Shown here one piece after another: positions 13,989-28,290 of a stretch of DNA of 64,000 bases (position 1 is its first letter; each line of letters starts with the position of its first letter). A program made the position numbers and the translations under genes. Under the pieces are notes generated by a model. The model was not told the origin of the DNA. It saw only the letters and a list, made by a program, of their open reading frames with translations, and did no database searches. The stretch is from positions 165,042,296-165,106,295 of the forward strand of contig NC_089492.1 of the NCBI RefSeq assembly GCF_036850765.1, in the 5' to 3' direction. The stretch comes from Saccopteryx bilineata. Lineage: Eukaryota > Chordata > Mammalia > Chiroptera > Emballonuridae.

Positions 13989-13990
<2 letters not shown>

Positions 13991-14026
<36 letters not shown>

Positions 14027-14060
14027 ACGCACGCACACATGCATGCATGCACGTGCTATT
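13991..14060. repeat. TG microsatellite with alternating CA/GC tail
   Basis: About 16 TG units (13991-14025) pass into CACGCACGCACACATGCATGCATGC. Alternating purine-pyrimidine over about 65 bp. It gives spurious open frames on both strands. Confidence 0.95.
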
Positions 14061-14774
14061 CCTGTGTCACTGAGATCTGGCATGTAAGGCCATCTTCACA
14101 ATGGTTTCAAACTGCTCTCTCTGGTTGCCCCTGTGAAGCATTCTGTTTCCATACATTGGTTTGCATTCTGCCCTAGAACATATCTTGTACATTCTTGTCT
14201 GAGCAATTTACTGACCTTATTTATCTCATTCTAGCTTATGTTAAACAATTTAAAAATGAATATTCATCCTAATTAGTACTATTTATCATAATTAGTATAT
14301 CTCAGAGAATACAACACTCCACTCCCAAGAATAAGCTATTCTTTCACAAAAAGACTTAAGGCTTTCTTCCTGCCCTGACATTGAGAGCTGCAAGGCTCTC
14401 AGGCCCATGTTGTAAGAGTAAACCACTTACTTGCTTACTTTACTATTAAAAATTCCTTGTTTTAAACATATATATTTATCCATCAATCTAAAATTTTTTT
14501 AACAATTCATTGATCCTTCTTATTGTGATCCACTAAGGAATTACTTGGAACATAAGCTGAAATAAATTAGGGAGCAATCTACCTATGCTGTGAATTTGGA
14601 CAGTTTTACAATATTTTCTTTTTTTTCAGAGTTTGAGCATTAGCAGGGAAGTATAGAAACTTTATAGTCATAGTGAGAAATTGCCTTTTAAATGACTCTA
14701 TATAGTTATTTGATAAGAATAATGAATAAATACTAGTAGGAAAACATGACTATAGAGAACTAAACTGCATTCTA

Positions 14775-15138
14775 TTTTTTTCTTTTTTCTAGGTGAGAGG
14801 AGGGATAGAGAGATAGACTCCCGCATGCACCCTGACCTAGATCCACCTGGCAACCCCACCAGGAGCCGATTCTGGATGCTCAAGTACTGAGCTATTTTTA
14901 GCAACTGAGACTGATATGCTCCAATGGAGCTATCCTCAGTGCCCCGGGCCACGCCTGAACCAATCAAGCCACTGACTGCAGGAGAGAAAGAGGAAGAGAA
15001 GGGGAAGAGGGAGAGAAGGGAGAAAGGGAGAGGAGGGAAGCAGATGGTCACTTCTCCTGTGTGCTCTGACTGGGAATTGAACCTGGAACATCCATACGCT
15101 GGGCCGAAGTTCTATCCACTAAACAACCAGCTAGGACC
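14775..15138 (-). mobile_element. Older long bat SINE, reverse
   Basis: The minus strand starts with GTCCTAGCTGGTTGTTTAG and carries GTTCAATTCCCAGTCAGAGC, a long CT-rich tract and CAGGTGGATCTAGGTCAGGG. A 14-bp duplication, TAAACTGCATTCTA and TAAACTGGATTCTA (13 of 14 match), flanks it at 14761-14774 and 15139-15152. Confidence 0.9.
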
Positions 15139-15232
15139 TAAACTGGATTCTAAGGTTTACTTCTGCTGCTTAAGAAAGTTAAACTGACCAACAGAGTTTT
15201 CTGTCAGATAAAGGTAAGTAGCCCTATGGTTA

Positions 15233-15637
<405 letters not shown>

Positions 15638-15889
15638 TCACTTTATAAGATCCACACTTGGTTTTCTTATAATAGACTTTTAAATATTCCTATTATTCTG
15701 ACATGAAATCTCTCTCATAAATAATGTACATCAACACACTGTTAAATCTCCATATACTGACAAGAGTCCAGTAGTCCTTTGGAAATGAATGCAAAGGCAG
15801 ACAGAAGCACATTACATGTTCTGTTTTGTTCCAAAATAAAATGAGACTGTACTGTATAGAACTATTTTTTAAAAAGTCAACACAATTTT

Positions 15890-16213
15890 GCCTGACTGGT
15901 GGTGGTGCAGTGGATAGGTTGTCGACTTGGGATGCTGAGGACCCAGGTTTGAATCCCTGAGGTTGCCAGCTTGAGCATGGGGTTGCTGGCTGAGTGAGAG
16001 ATCAGAGACATGATCCTATGGTCGCTGGCTTGAAACCCAAGGTCGCTGGCTTGAGCAAGGGGTCACTGGCTTAGCTGGAGCCCCCTGGTCAAGGCACGTA
16101 TGAGAAAGCAATCAATGAATAACTAAAGTAACTCAACTACGAACTGATGCTTCTCATCTCTCTCCTTTCTTTTCTGTCTGTCTCCAACTAGCTTAAGAAA
16201 AAAAAATATTAAA
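15890..16213 (+). mobile_element. Bat SINE with repeated CTGGCTTGAGC body, plus
   Basis: Head GCCTGACTGGTGGTGGTGCAG, body units GGTCGCTGGCTTGA, then CACGTATGAGAAAGCAATC and A tail. The flanks AAAAAGTCAACACAATTTT (15871-15889) and AAAAAGTCAAGACAATTTT (16214-16232) are a 19-bp target duplication with one mismatch. Confidence 0.93.
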
Positions 16214-16395
16214 AAAAAGTCAAGACAATTTTAATGTCATTTTAAAATAATACACACTAAGCATTCAGATCATTTTTTCATTGACATTTAAAGCTCAGAG
16301 CCCAGATCTTGAATTAGACTTGGTTGTTGAGTATATACTTTTTTAAAGCATACTATATAGTATATAAAAACAACAGATTTTAAAACTTAAATCAG

Positions 16396-16554
16396 TTTTT
16401 TAAGAGAGAGAGAGAGAGAGAAGCATCAGTAGGTTGTTCCATTTAGTTGTGCATTCACTGGTTATTTCTTGTAATGAGCCCCCACTGAGGATCAAACCTA
16501 CAACCTTGGCATATTGGGACAAGGCTCTAATCAACAGCACTATTCAGCCAGGAC
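16396..16554 (-). mobile_element. Short Ves-like SINE, reverse
   Basis: The minus strand starts AGTCCTGGCTGAATAGTGCT and holds GTTTGATCCTCAGTGGGGGC, with a GA-rich stretch (CT-rich tail) at 16404-16422. Confidence 0.75.
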
Positions 16555-16599
16555 TAGAATGTATTGTTTTAAAAATTCATTTATATTCACAACATTATG

Positions 16600-16775
16600 A
16601 AGAAGACAGGGCAAGTACGATTATACCAAATTTTTGCATATGGAGCAACTGAGACTTAGGAAAGTCTAATGATTTGCTTAAGGTTCATAAATAGTAATAG
16701 TGGAACAAAGGAATTTTGAATCTCAGTTCACATGTTCTTTCCATAATCACAGTCTTTCATATCAGCAATAACAAT
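16600..16775 (-). mobile_element. MIR fragment, reverse
   Basis: GAGCAACTGAGACTTAGG, then ATTTGCTTAAGGTTCATAAATAG and GAATCTCAGTTCACATGTTC are the MIR core read in reverse. Old and diverged. Confidence 0.6.
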
Positions 16776-16779
16776 GTCA

Positions 16780-18549
<1,770 letters not shown>

Positions 18550-20220
18550 CTATAAGAAAGAGTATTCAAATTTCAGAAGCAAAATATTAAGAGTTCAAAC
18601 TTACTGCATCCTTCTGACTATAAGACCTTGGTAATATATTCTACAGAGCAGTAACTTTTCCAAACTGAGAGGCTTAATTTACAATAAGTAAGTTTTGGAA
18701 TGAATAATCAAGTTGCACATATTTGAACAAATATCCCAATCACTACTTTAACAAAACAAGGTGTAAGAGGGGAGAATAGTTTAAAGATCATCTTTCTTCT
18801 TGAGCTAAAATAATCAGTCAATTGAGATCACGATGACATATTAAAACCCAAAGGCTCTGTGGATTTATTTTCTATTTCATTCAACAAAAACTGAATAGAA
18901 AGAATACCTAAGATAATCAGAAAAATATACTTTGATATTTAGTAATGGTTTCTCCTTTGTTGTATAACTATACCTCTACTCAAAGTACTTTAAAAAGGCA
19001 CCATTAGGTAAGATACCTTATATGTTATAAAGCTTAGGAAACTAGTTGTAAGTTCAAATTTAACTGCTTAATCCCTTACTTTGCAAAGTGAGGCATTATT
19101 TTGGATGTTGTGCCATGTTTAGGACAGGCCATGTGGTCCATCCTCTTGGAATGTCCATTTTACTCAAAATACATGGGGATGGCAAGAGAAATATTTTATA
19201 TTAAACTTGAATATAAAAAAGTAGAGTCCAACAATTACATTTAATTTTTTAAATGAGATTTGTAAGAGCTTTGTTACTTTGGACTACGTTCTCACACATC
19301 GCTGATGGAATCTATGGACTCTCTTCCTCTAGAGATAGTTTTATGGGAAAGATTAAGAAACTGCATTAATTCAGTTCTCTTTGATAGCCCTTATTATATA
19401 ATTAGAGACTAATTTCCTGACAATAAAAAGGAACTTAAATTAACTCACATTTTTACTGTGGGGTTTTCTCTAACAAGCTCAGTAACAATCAGCTTTGGAA
19501 AAAATTATTCTATTTTCTTTATAATAATGTTTTAAGAATTATAAGTACTATGCCTTATTCATCATCATCTTATATGCCCCAAAGCCTGTAAGTATAATAT
19601 GTACTCAATAAATGTTTAATTAATAAGTCATTTTATAAATAAATGGTAAAAAATTGTATTTCACCTATTAGGGGAATGAGGAGTGGTTGATAAGCTTAAT
19701 TAGGGGCCACTGGATTATGAATGTTCATTGTTTGCTTTAACCACAGCACTCTGAAGCACAAATGAGAAGACTGGTGTGTGAGTACAGGGACCACACCCTT
19801 CACCTGTGGACCTATGGCACCTAGAATGTGTTCCACATGTGAGGCACTCAGTAAAAACCTAAAGGAGCATATCCAGTTTGATACCAAACCACTTTATGAT
19901 ACTTTTGTCATTTTTGTTCATTATAAAACAAATCTTACTATAATTAAAAGTTACCAAACATATCCATGGATCTAGTAGAATTAAAGTAAAAAGTAGATAT
20001 AAAGATAGGACTTTTGACCAGTAAATCACTTGTAAGGCTCTCTTCTCTCTAAAAAATGACAAATGTCTAAGAGTTTAACTTATATAAAATGCCAAACTAT
20101 TGAATTACAATTAAGAGTAATATTATTGCCCTCTATTCAACAAATCTTCATAAATAATGCATTACTTTCTTATTCCTTAAAAAGTATGTTTTTCTTATTT
20201 CAAAAATTAAAGACTAAATA
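18550..20220. other. Intron with a short L2-like end, otherwise unassigned
   Basis: AT-rich. A short piece near 19560-19630 (GTACTCAATAAATGTTTAATTAATAAG) looks like the 3' end of an L2. Nothing else was recognised. Confidence 0.45.
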
Positions 20221-20805
20221 AAAACTTGATCAGAATAGGAGACCTGAAGATGGCAGATGCACAGACTCCCAGCTCACACCACCAAACTGGATCACAAACT
20301 AATTTAGGAACAATCAGAGTGTAAAACCAACTCTGGACTACAAGACCAGCTCTCAAAAACCAAGGAGCAAAGAAGAAGCCACACTGAGCCTGACATCTCT
20401 CCAGCTCCAATCAGCACAACAAGACACAGCTGAAAACAAGAAGTGAGGAGAAGGGGCCTCCATGGAGATCTGAGATACACCTCCTTCTACTGAAGCAGAG
20501 AAAGCACCCCACCTCCAGAGAGACTAACTGGCAGATTAGACTTTCAGAGTCTCAGGTTACACCCACTGCATTCCTGTATAGTTTCAAATAAGCCCTCTGC
20601 TGAGATCAGTAAACAAGACTATAACTGAGAAGAAAACAAACAAATCAAGACTTCAAAGCAGCCCAAATCCAAAAGTGGATTACTAATAACAGCTGATGCC
20701 AACCCAAGAAGACCTAGAAATAACACAACTGAAAATTGGAGGCAGACAACACCAAACTTAGACTCAGCCAGCACTACAAACAAAACACCCAAACACACAG
20801 ACATA

Positions 20806-21740
20806 ATGAGAAGACAGAGAAGTGCAATCCAAATGAAACCACAAAAGAAATCTCCAGAAAAGGAACTGAGTGATATGGAAATAACCAAACAGCCAGATGC
20901 AGAGTTTAGAATAATGATTGTTAAGATGCTTAGGGATCTTAGAACAACAATGGATGGTCATTATGAACACCTAAATAAAGAGATAGCAAGTATAAAAAAG
21001 GACATTGAAATATTAAAAAATAATCAGTCGGAGGTGACAAATATAATATCAGAATTGAAGACCACAATGGAAGGAATTAAAAGCAGGATGGATGAAGCTG
21101 AGGATCAAATCAGTGAGTTGGAGGACAAGATGAACAAAGGCATGAAAGCAGAGCAGAAAAAAGAGAGACTCAAAAAGTCTGAGGAAACTCTGAGAGAGCT
21201 CTGTGACAACATGGAGAGAAATAACATCCGCATCACAGGGGTTCCTGAAGAAGAAGAAGAAGAAGATAAGAAAAAGGGATAGAGACTGTATTCAATCAAA
21301 TCATAGCTGAAAACTTCCCTAAATTGATGCAAGGAAGGGTCTCACAAGTTCAAGAAGCACAGAGAACTCCATTAAAGAGAAATCCAAAAAGACCTACACC
21401 AAGAGCAATAATATTACTCTTAATTGTAATTCAATAGTTTGGCATTTTATATAAGTTAAGACAAGACACATCAAAAATACCAAAGCTAAACTATAAAGAG
21501 AAAATATTAAAAGCTGCTAGAGAAAAGAAGGCTATCACTTACAAAGGAGGTCCCATAAGGATGACATCCGACTTCTCAACAGAAACACTTGAGGCCAGAA
21601 GGGAATGGCAAGAAATATTCAAAGTAATGTAGAACAAGAACCTACAACCAAGACTACTTTATCCAGCAAGGCTATCATTTAAAGTTGAAGAAAAAATAAA
21701 AAGTTCCCCAGACAAAAAAACTCAAGGAATTCATTACAAC
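20806..21740 (+). pseudogene. L1 ORF1 relic (RNA-binding chaperone)
   Basis: The open part (20806-21282, 158 codons) has the ORF1p coiled coil (many heptads, e.g. IKSRMDEAEDQISELEDKM) and the start of the RRM (NNIRITGVPEEEE). A frameshift after the glutamate run, around 21270, ends the frame at 21282. The remaining RRM and C-terminal domain continue in other frames to about 21740, with stops. It cannot make full-length ORF1p. Confidence 0.9.
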
Positions 21741-21837
21741 CAAACCAATGCTGCAGGAAATGTTAAGGGGCCTGTTGTAAACAGATCAAAGTGGGAAAAG
21801 AATATAGCAAAAGAGGAATACAGCTTTAAAGAATAAA

Positions 21838-24800
21838 ATGGTAATAAACAATTATATATCAATAATAACCTTAAATGTAAATGGATTAAATGATCCAATC
21901 AAAAGATATAAGTTAGCTGCATGGATAAGAAAACAGGACCCTTACATATGCTGTCTACAAGAGACATACCTTAAAACAAAAGATGCACATAAACTGAAGG
22001 TAAAAGGATAGAAAAAAATATTTCATGCAACTTGACCGGACAGTGGTGCAGTGGATAGAGCGTCGGACTGGGATGCCGAGAACCCAGGTTCGAGACCCCG
22101 AGGTCACCAGCTTGAGTGTGGACTCATCTGGTTTGAGCAAAAGCTCACCAACTTGGACCCAAGGTTGCTGGCTTGAGCAAGGTGTTACTCAGTCTGCTGA
22201 AGGCCCGCGGTCAAGGCACATATGAGAAAGCAATCAATGAACAACTAAGGTGTAGCAATGTGCAATGAAAAACTAATGATTGATGCTTCTCATCTCTCCA
22301 TCCCTGTCTGTCCCTCTCTCTGACTTTGTCTCTGTAAAAAAAAAAAAAAAAAAAAAAAACTTCATGTAAATGGGAATGAAAAAAAACCTGGGGTAGCAAT
22401 ACTTATATCAGACAAAATGGACTTTAAAACAAAGACTAGAGTAAGAGATAAAGGAGGTCACTACATAATGATAAAGGGAACAATCCAACAGAAAGATATA
22501 ACCATCATAAATATCTACACACCTAATATAGGAGCACATAAATATATAAAGCAGACTTTGATGGATATAAAGGGCGAGATCAACCGCAATACTATAATAG
22601 TAGGAGATTTCTATACCCCACTAACATCACTAGATAGATCCTCAAGAAAGAAAATTAACAAAGAAACAGCAGACTTAAAGGACACACTAGATCAACTTGA
22701 TTTAATAGATATCTTTAGAACTTTTCACCCTAAAACAGCAGAATATACATTCTTTTTAAGTGCTCATGGTACATTCTCTAAGATAGACCACATGTTAGGA
22801 CACAAAAGCAATCTCAACAAATTTAAGATTGAAATCATATCAAGCATTTTCTCTGATCACAATGGCATGAAACTAGAAATCAACCACAACAGAAAAACTG
22901 AAAAATACTCAAGCACATGGAAACTAAATAGCATGTTATTAAACAACGAATGGGTTAACAATTAAATCAAGGAATACATAAAAAAATTCCTAGAAAGAAA
23001 TGATAATGAGCAAACAACAACTCAAAATTTATGGGACACAGCAAAAGCAGTCCTGAGAGGGAAGTTCATAGCACTACAGGCATTCCTTAAGAAGCTTGAA
23101 AGAGCTAAAATAAACAACCAAACCCTTCATCTAAAAGAACTGGAAAAAGAACAGCAAGTAAGGCTCAGAGGTAGTAGAAGGAAGAACATAATAAAGATCA
23201 GAGTGGAAATAAATGACATAGAAGGTAAAGAAACAATATGGAGGATCAATGAAACCAAGAGCTGGTTCTTTGAAAGGGTAAACAAGATCGATGAATCTTT
23301 AACAAGATTCACCAAGAAAAGGAGAGGACTCAAATAAATAAAATTAGAAATGAGAGTGAAGAAATAACAACCGACACAACAGAAAAAGAAAATATTGTAA
23401 GAAGACACTATGAAGAACTGTATGCCAAAAAATTAACCTAGGTGAAATGGACAAATTCCTTGAAAGATATAATCTTCCAAAATCAATCTGGAAGAATCAG
23501 AAAACCTAAACAGACCGATTACAACAAAAGAAATCGAAACAGTTATCAAAAAGCTCCCAAAAAACAAAACTCCTGGGCCCGATGGCTTCATTGGTGAATT
23601 CTACCAAATAGTCAAAGAAGAACTAACTCCTATCCTTCTCAAGCTATTTCAAAAAATTCAGGAGGAAGGAATACTTCCAAGTTCCTTTATGAAGCGAGCA
23701 TAATTCTGATTCCAAAACCAGGCAAAGACAACACAAAGAAAGAAAATTATAGGCCAATATCCCTGATGAATTTAGATGCTAAAATCCTCAGCAAAATATT
23801 AGCAAACCGGATCCAGCAATACATGAAAAAAATCATACATCATGATCAAGTGGGATTTATTCTGGGGAGGCAAGGATGGTACAACATTCGCAAATCAATT
23901 AATGTGATTCACCACATAAACAAAAGGAAGGAGAAAAACCACATGATAATTTCAATAGATGCAGAAAAAGCATTTGATAAAATCCAGCACCCATTTATGA
24001 TCAAAACTCTTAGCACAGTGGGAATATACCTCTCAACATGATAAAGGCCATCTATGACAAACCCACAGCCAACATTATAATTAATGGACAAAAATTAAAA
24101 GAAATTCCCCTAAAATCAGGAACAAGGCAAGGATGCCCCCTTTCACCACTCTTATTCAACATAGTACTGGAAGTCCTAGCTACAGCAATCAGACAAGAAG
24201 AAGAAATAAAAGGCATCCAAATTAGAAAAGAAGAAGTAAAACTCTCATTATTTGCAGATGATATGATACTGTATATAGAAAACCCTAAAGTCTCAGTCAA
24301 AAAACTACTAGACCTGATGAATTCAGCAAGGTGGCAGGATATAAAATTAATGCACAGAAATTACAGGCATTTTTATACATGAACAATGAACTGTCAGAAA
24401 GAGAAATTAAGGAAACAATCCCCTTCACTATTACAACAACAAAAAATAAAGTACCTAGGAGTAAATTTAACCAAGGAGGTTAAAGACTTGTACTCAGAAA
24501 ATCATAAAACATTGATAAAAGAAATCAAGGAAGACACAAACAAGTGGAAGCATATACCGTATTCATGGTTAGGAAGAATAAGCATCATTAAAATGTCTAT
24601 ATTACCCAAAGCAATTTATAAATTCAATGCAATACCAATTAAAATACCAATGACATACTTCAAAGATATAGAACACATATTCCAAAAATGTATATGGAAC
24701 CAAAAAAGAACACGAATAGCCTCAGCAATCTTGAAAAATAAGAATAAAGTGGGAGGTATCACACTTCCTGATATCAAGTTATACTACAAGGCCATTGTAC

Positions 24801-25719
24801 TTAAAACAGCTTGGTAATGGCATAAGAACAGCCATATAGATCAATGGAACAGAACAGAGAACCCAGAAATAACCCCCACATCTTTATGGACAATTGATAT
24901 TTGACAAAGGAGGTAAGAGCATACAGTGGAGTAAAGACAGTCTCTGCAACAAATGGTATTGGGAAAACTGGACAGCTACCTGCAAAAAAAATGAAACTAG
25001 ACTACCAACTTACACCATGCACAAAAATAAACTCAAAATGGATAAAGGACTTAAATGTAAATCGTGAAACCATTTGTATCCTAGACGAAATCTTAGGCAG
25101 TAAGCTCACCAACATCTATCGCAGCAATATTTTTGCTGAATTATCTCCACAGGCAAATGAAATAAAAAGATAAACAAATGGGACTATATCAATCTAAAAA
25201 GGTTTTGTGCAGCTAAAGACAATATGAACAGAATAAAAAGACAAACCACACAATGGGAGAACATATTTGACAATACATCTGATAAGAAATTAATAACCAA
25301 AATTTATAAAGAACTTGTAAAACTCAACACCAGGAAGACAAATAATCCAATCAAAAAATGGGCACAAAAAATAGAGACACTTCTCCAAAGAGGACATACA
25401 GTTGGCCAATAGACAAATGAAAAAATGCTCAACATCACTAATCATTAGAGAAATGCAAATTAAAACCACAATGAGATATCACCTCACACCAGTCAGAATG
25501 GTGCTCATCAACAAAACAACACACAGTAGGTGCTGGCAAGGATGTGGAGAAAGGGGAACCCTCCTGCACTGCTGGTGGGAATGCAGACTGGTGCAGCCAC
25601 TGTGGAAAACAGTATGGAGATTCCTCAAAAAATTAGAAATAGTACTGCCCTTTGACCCAGCCATCCCACTTATAGGAATATATCCCAAGGACACCATATC
25701 ACCAACTGAAAAAAATTAA
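21838..25719 (+). pseudogene. L1 ORF2 relic (endonuclease and reverse transcriptase)
   Basis: It begins at ATG 21838 with an endonuclease start, VSI-type LNVNGLNDPI. A SINE splits it (22032-22360). It resumes at about 22360 and runs through GDFYTPLTSLDRSS, where the family Asn of GDxNTPL is Tyr. Then come the RT with [15 protein letters not shown] (catalytic FADD kept), and the C-terminal [20 protein letters not shown]. Stops and frameshifts separate open pieces at 22417-22965, 23766-24041, 24038-24382, 24386-24817, 24901-25173, 25224-25412 and 25402-25719. It is dead. Confidence 0.93.
22032..22360 (+). mobile_element. Bat SINE (CTGGCTTGAGC type) inside the L1
   Basis: Head TTGACCGGACAGTGGTGCAG, body unit GGTTGCTGGCTTGAGC, then GGCACATATGAGAAAGCAAT and a tail of 24 A (22336-22359). 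The flanks TTTCATGCAACT and CTTCATGTAAAT indicate a short, decayed target duplication. The insert is younger than the L1 it splits. Confidence 0.93.
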
Positions 25720-26330
25720 TGCACCCCCATGTTTATGGCAGCATTGTTCACAATAACGAAGATCTGGAAACAGCCCAAGTGTCTGTCAGTGGACAAGTAG
25801 ATTAAAAAGCTTGGTACATATATACAATGGAATACTGTGGGGCTATGAAAAAGGAGGAAATATTACCTTTTGCAACAATATGGAGGGACCCGGAAACTAT
25901 TATGTTGAATGAAATAAACCAGGCAGAGAAAGAAAAATATCATATGACCTCACTCATTTGAGGAATCCAATGAACAACGAGAACTGAGGAACGGAATTGA
26001 GACAGAGGAGGGATCAAAGGGACAAACCTGAAGGGAAGACGGAGGGCGCTGTAAGGAGGGTGGCAGGGGAGATGTTGAGGGGAATAGGGAGGAGGGGGGT
26101 TGCATTCGGGGTGACCCTAGATCTATGTGAACACAATTAATTAAATTTAAAAAAAACAAAGTAAAAAAACCCAAAAACTTGATCAGAATATAAAACCTGT
26201 AACTGTACATAATTTTGAAAAAGAAAGCTAAGATGTACAACATTAAGTATATTATATTTCAAATTAAAATTTAATTGTTACTTTATAAGTATATTTAAAA
26301 TATAAAAAACATATAAAAAATATATGTTAA

Positions 26331-26655
26331 GCATGACCAGGCGGTGGCGCAAAGGATAGAGCGTCGGATTGGGATGCGGAGGACCCAGTTTCAAAACCCC
26401 AAGGTCGCTAGCTTGAGCGTGGGCTCATCTGGTTTGAGCAAAGCTCACCAGCTTGGACTCAAGGTCGCTGGCTCAAGCACGGGGTCACTCGGTCTGCTGA
26501 AGGCCTGCAGTCATGGCACATATGAGAAAGCAATCAATGAACAACTAAGGAACCACAATGAGAAATTGATGTTTCTCATCTCTCTCCATTCCTGTCTGTC
26601 TGTCCCATCTGTCCCTCTCTCTGACTCTCTGTTTCTGCCACACACACAAAAAAAA
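26331..26655 (+). mobile_element. Bat SINE (CTGGCTTGAGC type), plus
   Basis: Head GCATGACCAGGCGGTGGCGC, then GGTCGCTAGCTTGAGCGTGG, CACATATGAGAAAGCAATCA and an A-rich tail. AAAAAATATATGTTAA before it is repeated, with extra AT, after the tail. Confidence 0.92.
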
Positions 26656-26805
26656 TATATATATATGTTAAAAATATTAAATATACTGTAGTTGTTCATT
26701 TATCAAATACTGAATAACCTATTGTTTCAGGTGTTACACAAGGTGCTGTGACACTGGCAAAGAAATCAGTCTGCCTTCAAGGAATCCACAGTCTACTGGT
26801 AATGG

Positions 26806-27286
26806 CTAAAAGAAGGGGTCCCCAAACTACGGCCCGCGGGCTGCATGCAGCCCCCGAGACCATTTATCTGGCCCCCGCCGCACTTCCGGAAGGGGCACCT
26901 CTTTCATTGGTGGTCAGCACAGCGGCACTCAAGTACACTACTACTTCCGGTGACACGGGACGCACATGTCACAGCTCCGGAAGCGCATATCACTTGTTAT
27001 GACTAGCAGTGACAAATATGGAACCAGACATTGACCATCTCATTAGACAAAAGCAGGCCCATAGTTCCCATTGAAATACTAGTCAGTTTGTTGATTTAAA
27101 TTTACCTGTTCTTTATTTTAAATATTGTATTTGTTCCCGTTTTGTTTTTTTACTTTAAAATAAGATTTGTGCAGTGTTCACAGGGATTTGTTCATAGTTT
27201 TTTTTTTATAGTCCAGCCCTCCAACGGTCTTGAGGGACAGTGAACTGGCCCCCTGTGTAAACAGTTTGGGGACCCCTGGCTAAAAG
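26806..27286. mobile_element. Non-autonomous hAT element with perfect 8-bp duplication
   Basis: The element (26814-27278, 465 bp) has inverted ends AGGGGTCCCCAAACT and AGTTTGGGGACCCCTG. GCTAAAAG is duplicated exactly at 26806-26813 and 27279-27286. The first base of the left terminus is A where the right terminus implies C. Its left half is GC-rich (CTTCCGGAAGGGGC) and its right half AT-rich; it has no long frame, so it must have moved using another element's transposase. Confidence 0.93.
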
Positions 27287-27593
27287 CTTTGTATTTTCAA
27301 CACTATGATTCTAAGACTACTACATTCTTCCTAGAGATGACTTTTCCAAGTCATAAAACCTTCTAGGCCTAAAGTTTAATAACACAATAACTTTCCAAAA
27401 TGTAAGAATTTTTGAATTTTTGAAGTCACATACTAAAATGAAGATTCTTGATTATACATTAATTTAGTTCAATTTCTTAGTTAACTCAGTTCCCCAAGAA
27501 AATGTATCTAATGCCTACAATGAGCAAAGCACTACATGGTACATATTAGTTCAATTCCTCTGCATTTTTGTAAACAACTACAGAAAACTGTTT

Positions 27594-27715
27594 CCCTAAA
27601 ACAGCGGTTCTCAACCTGTGGGTCGCGCCAACCGATAGCTTTAGGCGACCCGTGTTTTGGTCATTTGACCCCCGCCAGGGTCACGACCCACAGGTTGAGA
27701 ACCGCTGCCCTAAAA
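27594..27715. mobile_element. SPIN-like hAT MITE, 106 bp, with perfect 8-bp duplication
   Basis: The element (27602-27707) has ends CAGCGGTTCTCAACCTGTGG and the exact complement CCACAGGTTGAGAACCGCTG. These match the terminus I associate with the SPIN hAT group. The duplication CCCTAAAA is exact at 27594-27601 and 27708-27715. The short interior includes TTTAGGCGACCCGTG. The low divergence of the ends points to a fairly recent insertion. Confidence 0.93.
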
Positions 27716-28034
27716 GGTAAAGATATAAAATAGGTAATAAAATCCTTGGTACAATTTAAAAACAAACAACAACTATAACTCTAAATACTGACTGATGACT
27801 ACAGTCAGAATTGTATATATATTTTAGTATATACAAAATATAGGACTTTAAAAAAGTGGTTAAAATCATTAAAAGGATATGTTTATACTAGATCAAAAAG
27901 CAAAGAACTTACTAAGTAATTAACAAATTTCTATTTCAGTTTTTGCTTGGAAATATCATGTGTGTTTCCAAGAATGAAACTTTTTCCAATTTCAAACTGT
28001 CAGGGCATTGTGGCATGAGGTTATATAAATGTAG

Positions 28035-28228
28035 TACAATACAGTGGTTATGAGCACAGGCTCCAGAGCCAGACTGTTTGGTTCCAAGCTCCACTACTTA
28101 TTAAGTGTGTGGTCTTCATCAAGTTGCTGAAGCTCTCAGTGACTTAAGGTCCTCGTACGTAAGATGGCAGTAAAGACTAAATTATTTTACATGTGAAAAG
28201 GGCTTAGAACAGTGCTAGAATTAACCAA
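28035..28228 (+). mobile_element. MIR
   Basis: ACAGTGGTTATGAGCACAGG, GAGCCAGACTGTTTGG, TATTAAGTGTGTGGTCTTC and GGGCTTAGAACAGTGCTAG appear in MIR order, a near-full core in the sense orientation. Confidence 0.88.
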
Positions 28229-28290
28229 TAGGCTCCCCAAAATTAGGGAATCAGGGAATGTGCAGATACTCCAGTACTTTAAGCCTTTTG

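Larger units (their letters stand above)
20221..26190 (+). mobile_element. Full-length but inactive L1, with target duplication
   Basis: The element (20239-26172) is bounded by an exact 18-bp target duplication, AAAAACTTGATCAGAATA, at 20221-20238 and 26173-26190. It starts with GGAGACCTGAAGATGGCAG, has a short 5' UTR (about 570 bp), ORF1 and ORF2 relics, and a 3' UTR with G-rich runs and an A-rich end near 26150-26170. A SINE interrupts ORF2. It lies antisense to MAN1A2. An intact duplication with a heavily damaged coding part means it landed complete and decayed in place. Confidence 0.95.

Noticed and set aside
13871..14176. Frames with His-Thr or Cys-Val repeats
   Set aside because: They are translations of the TG microsatellite.
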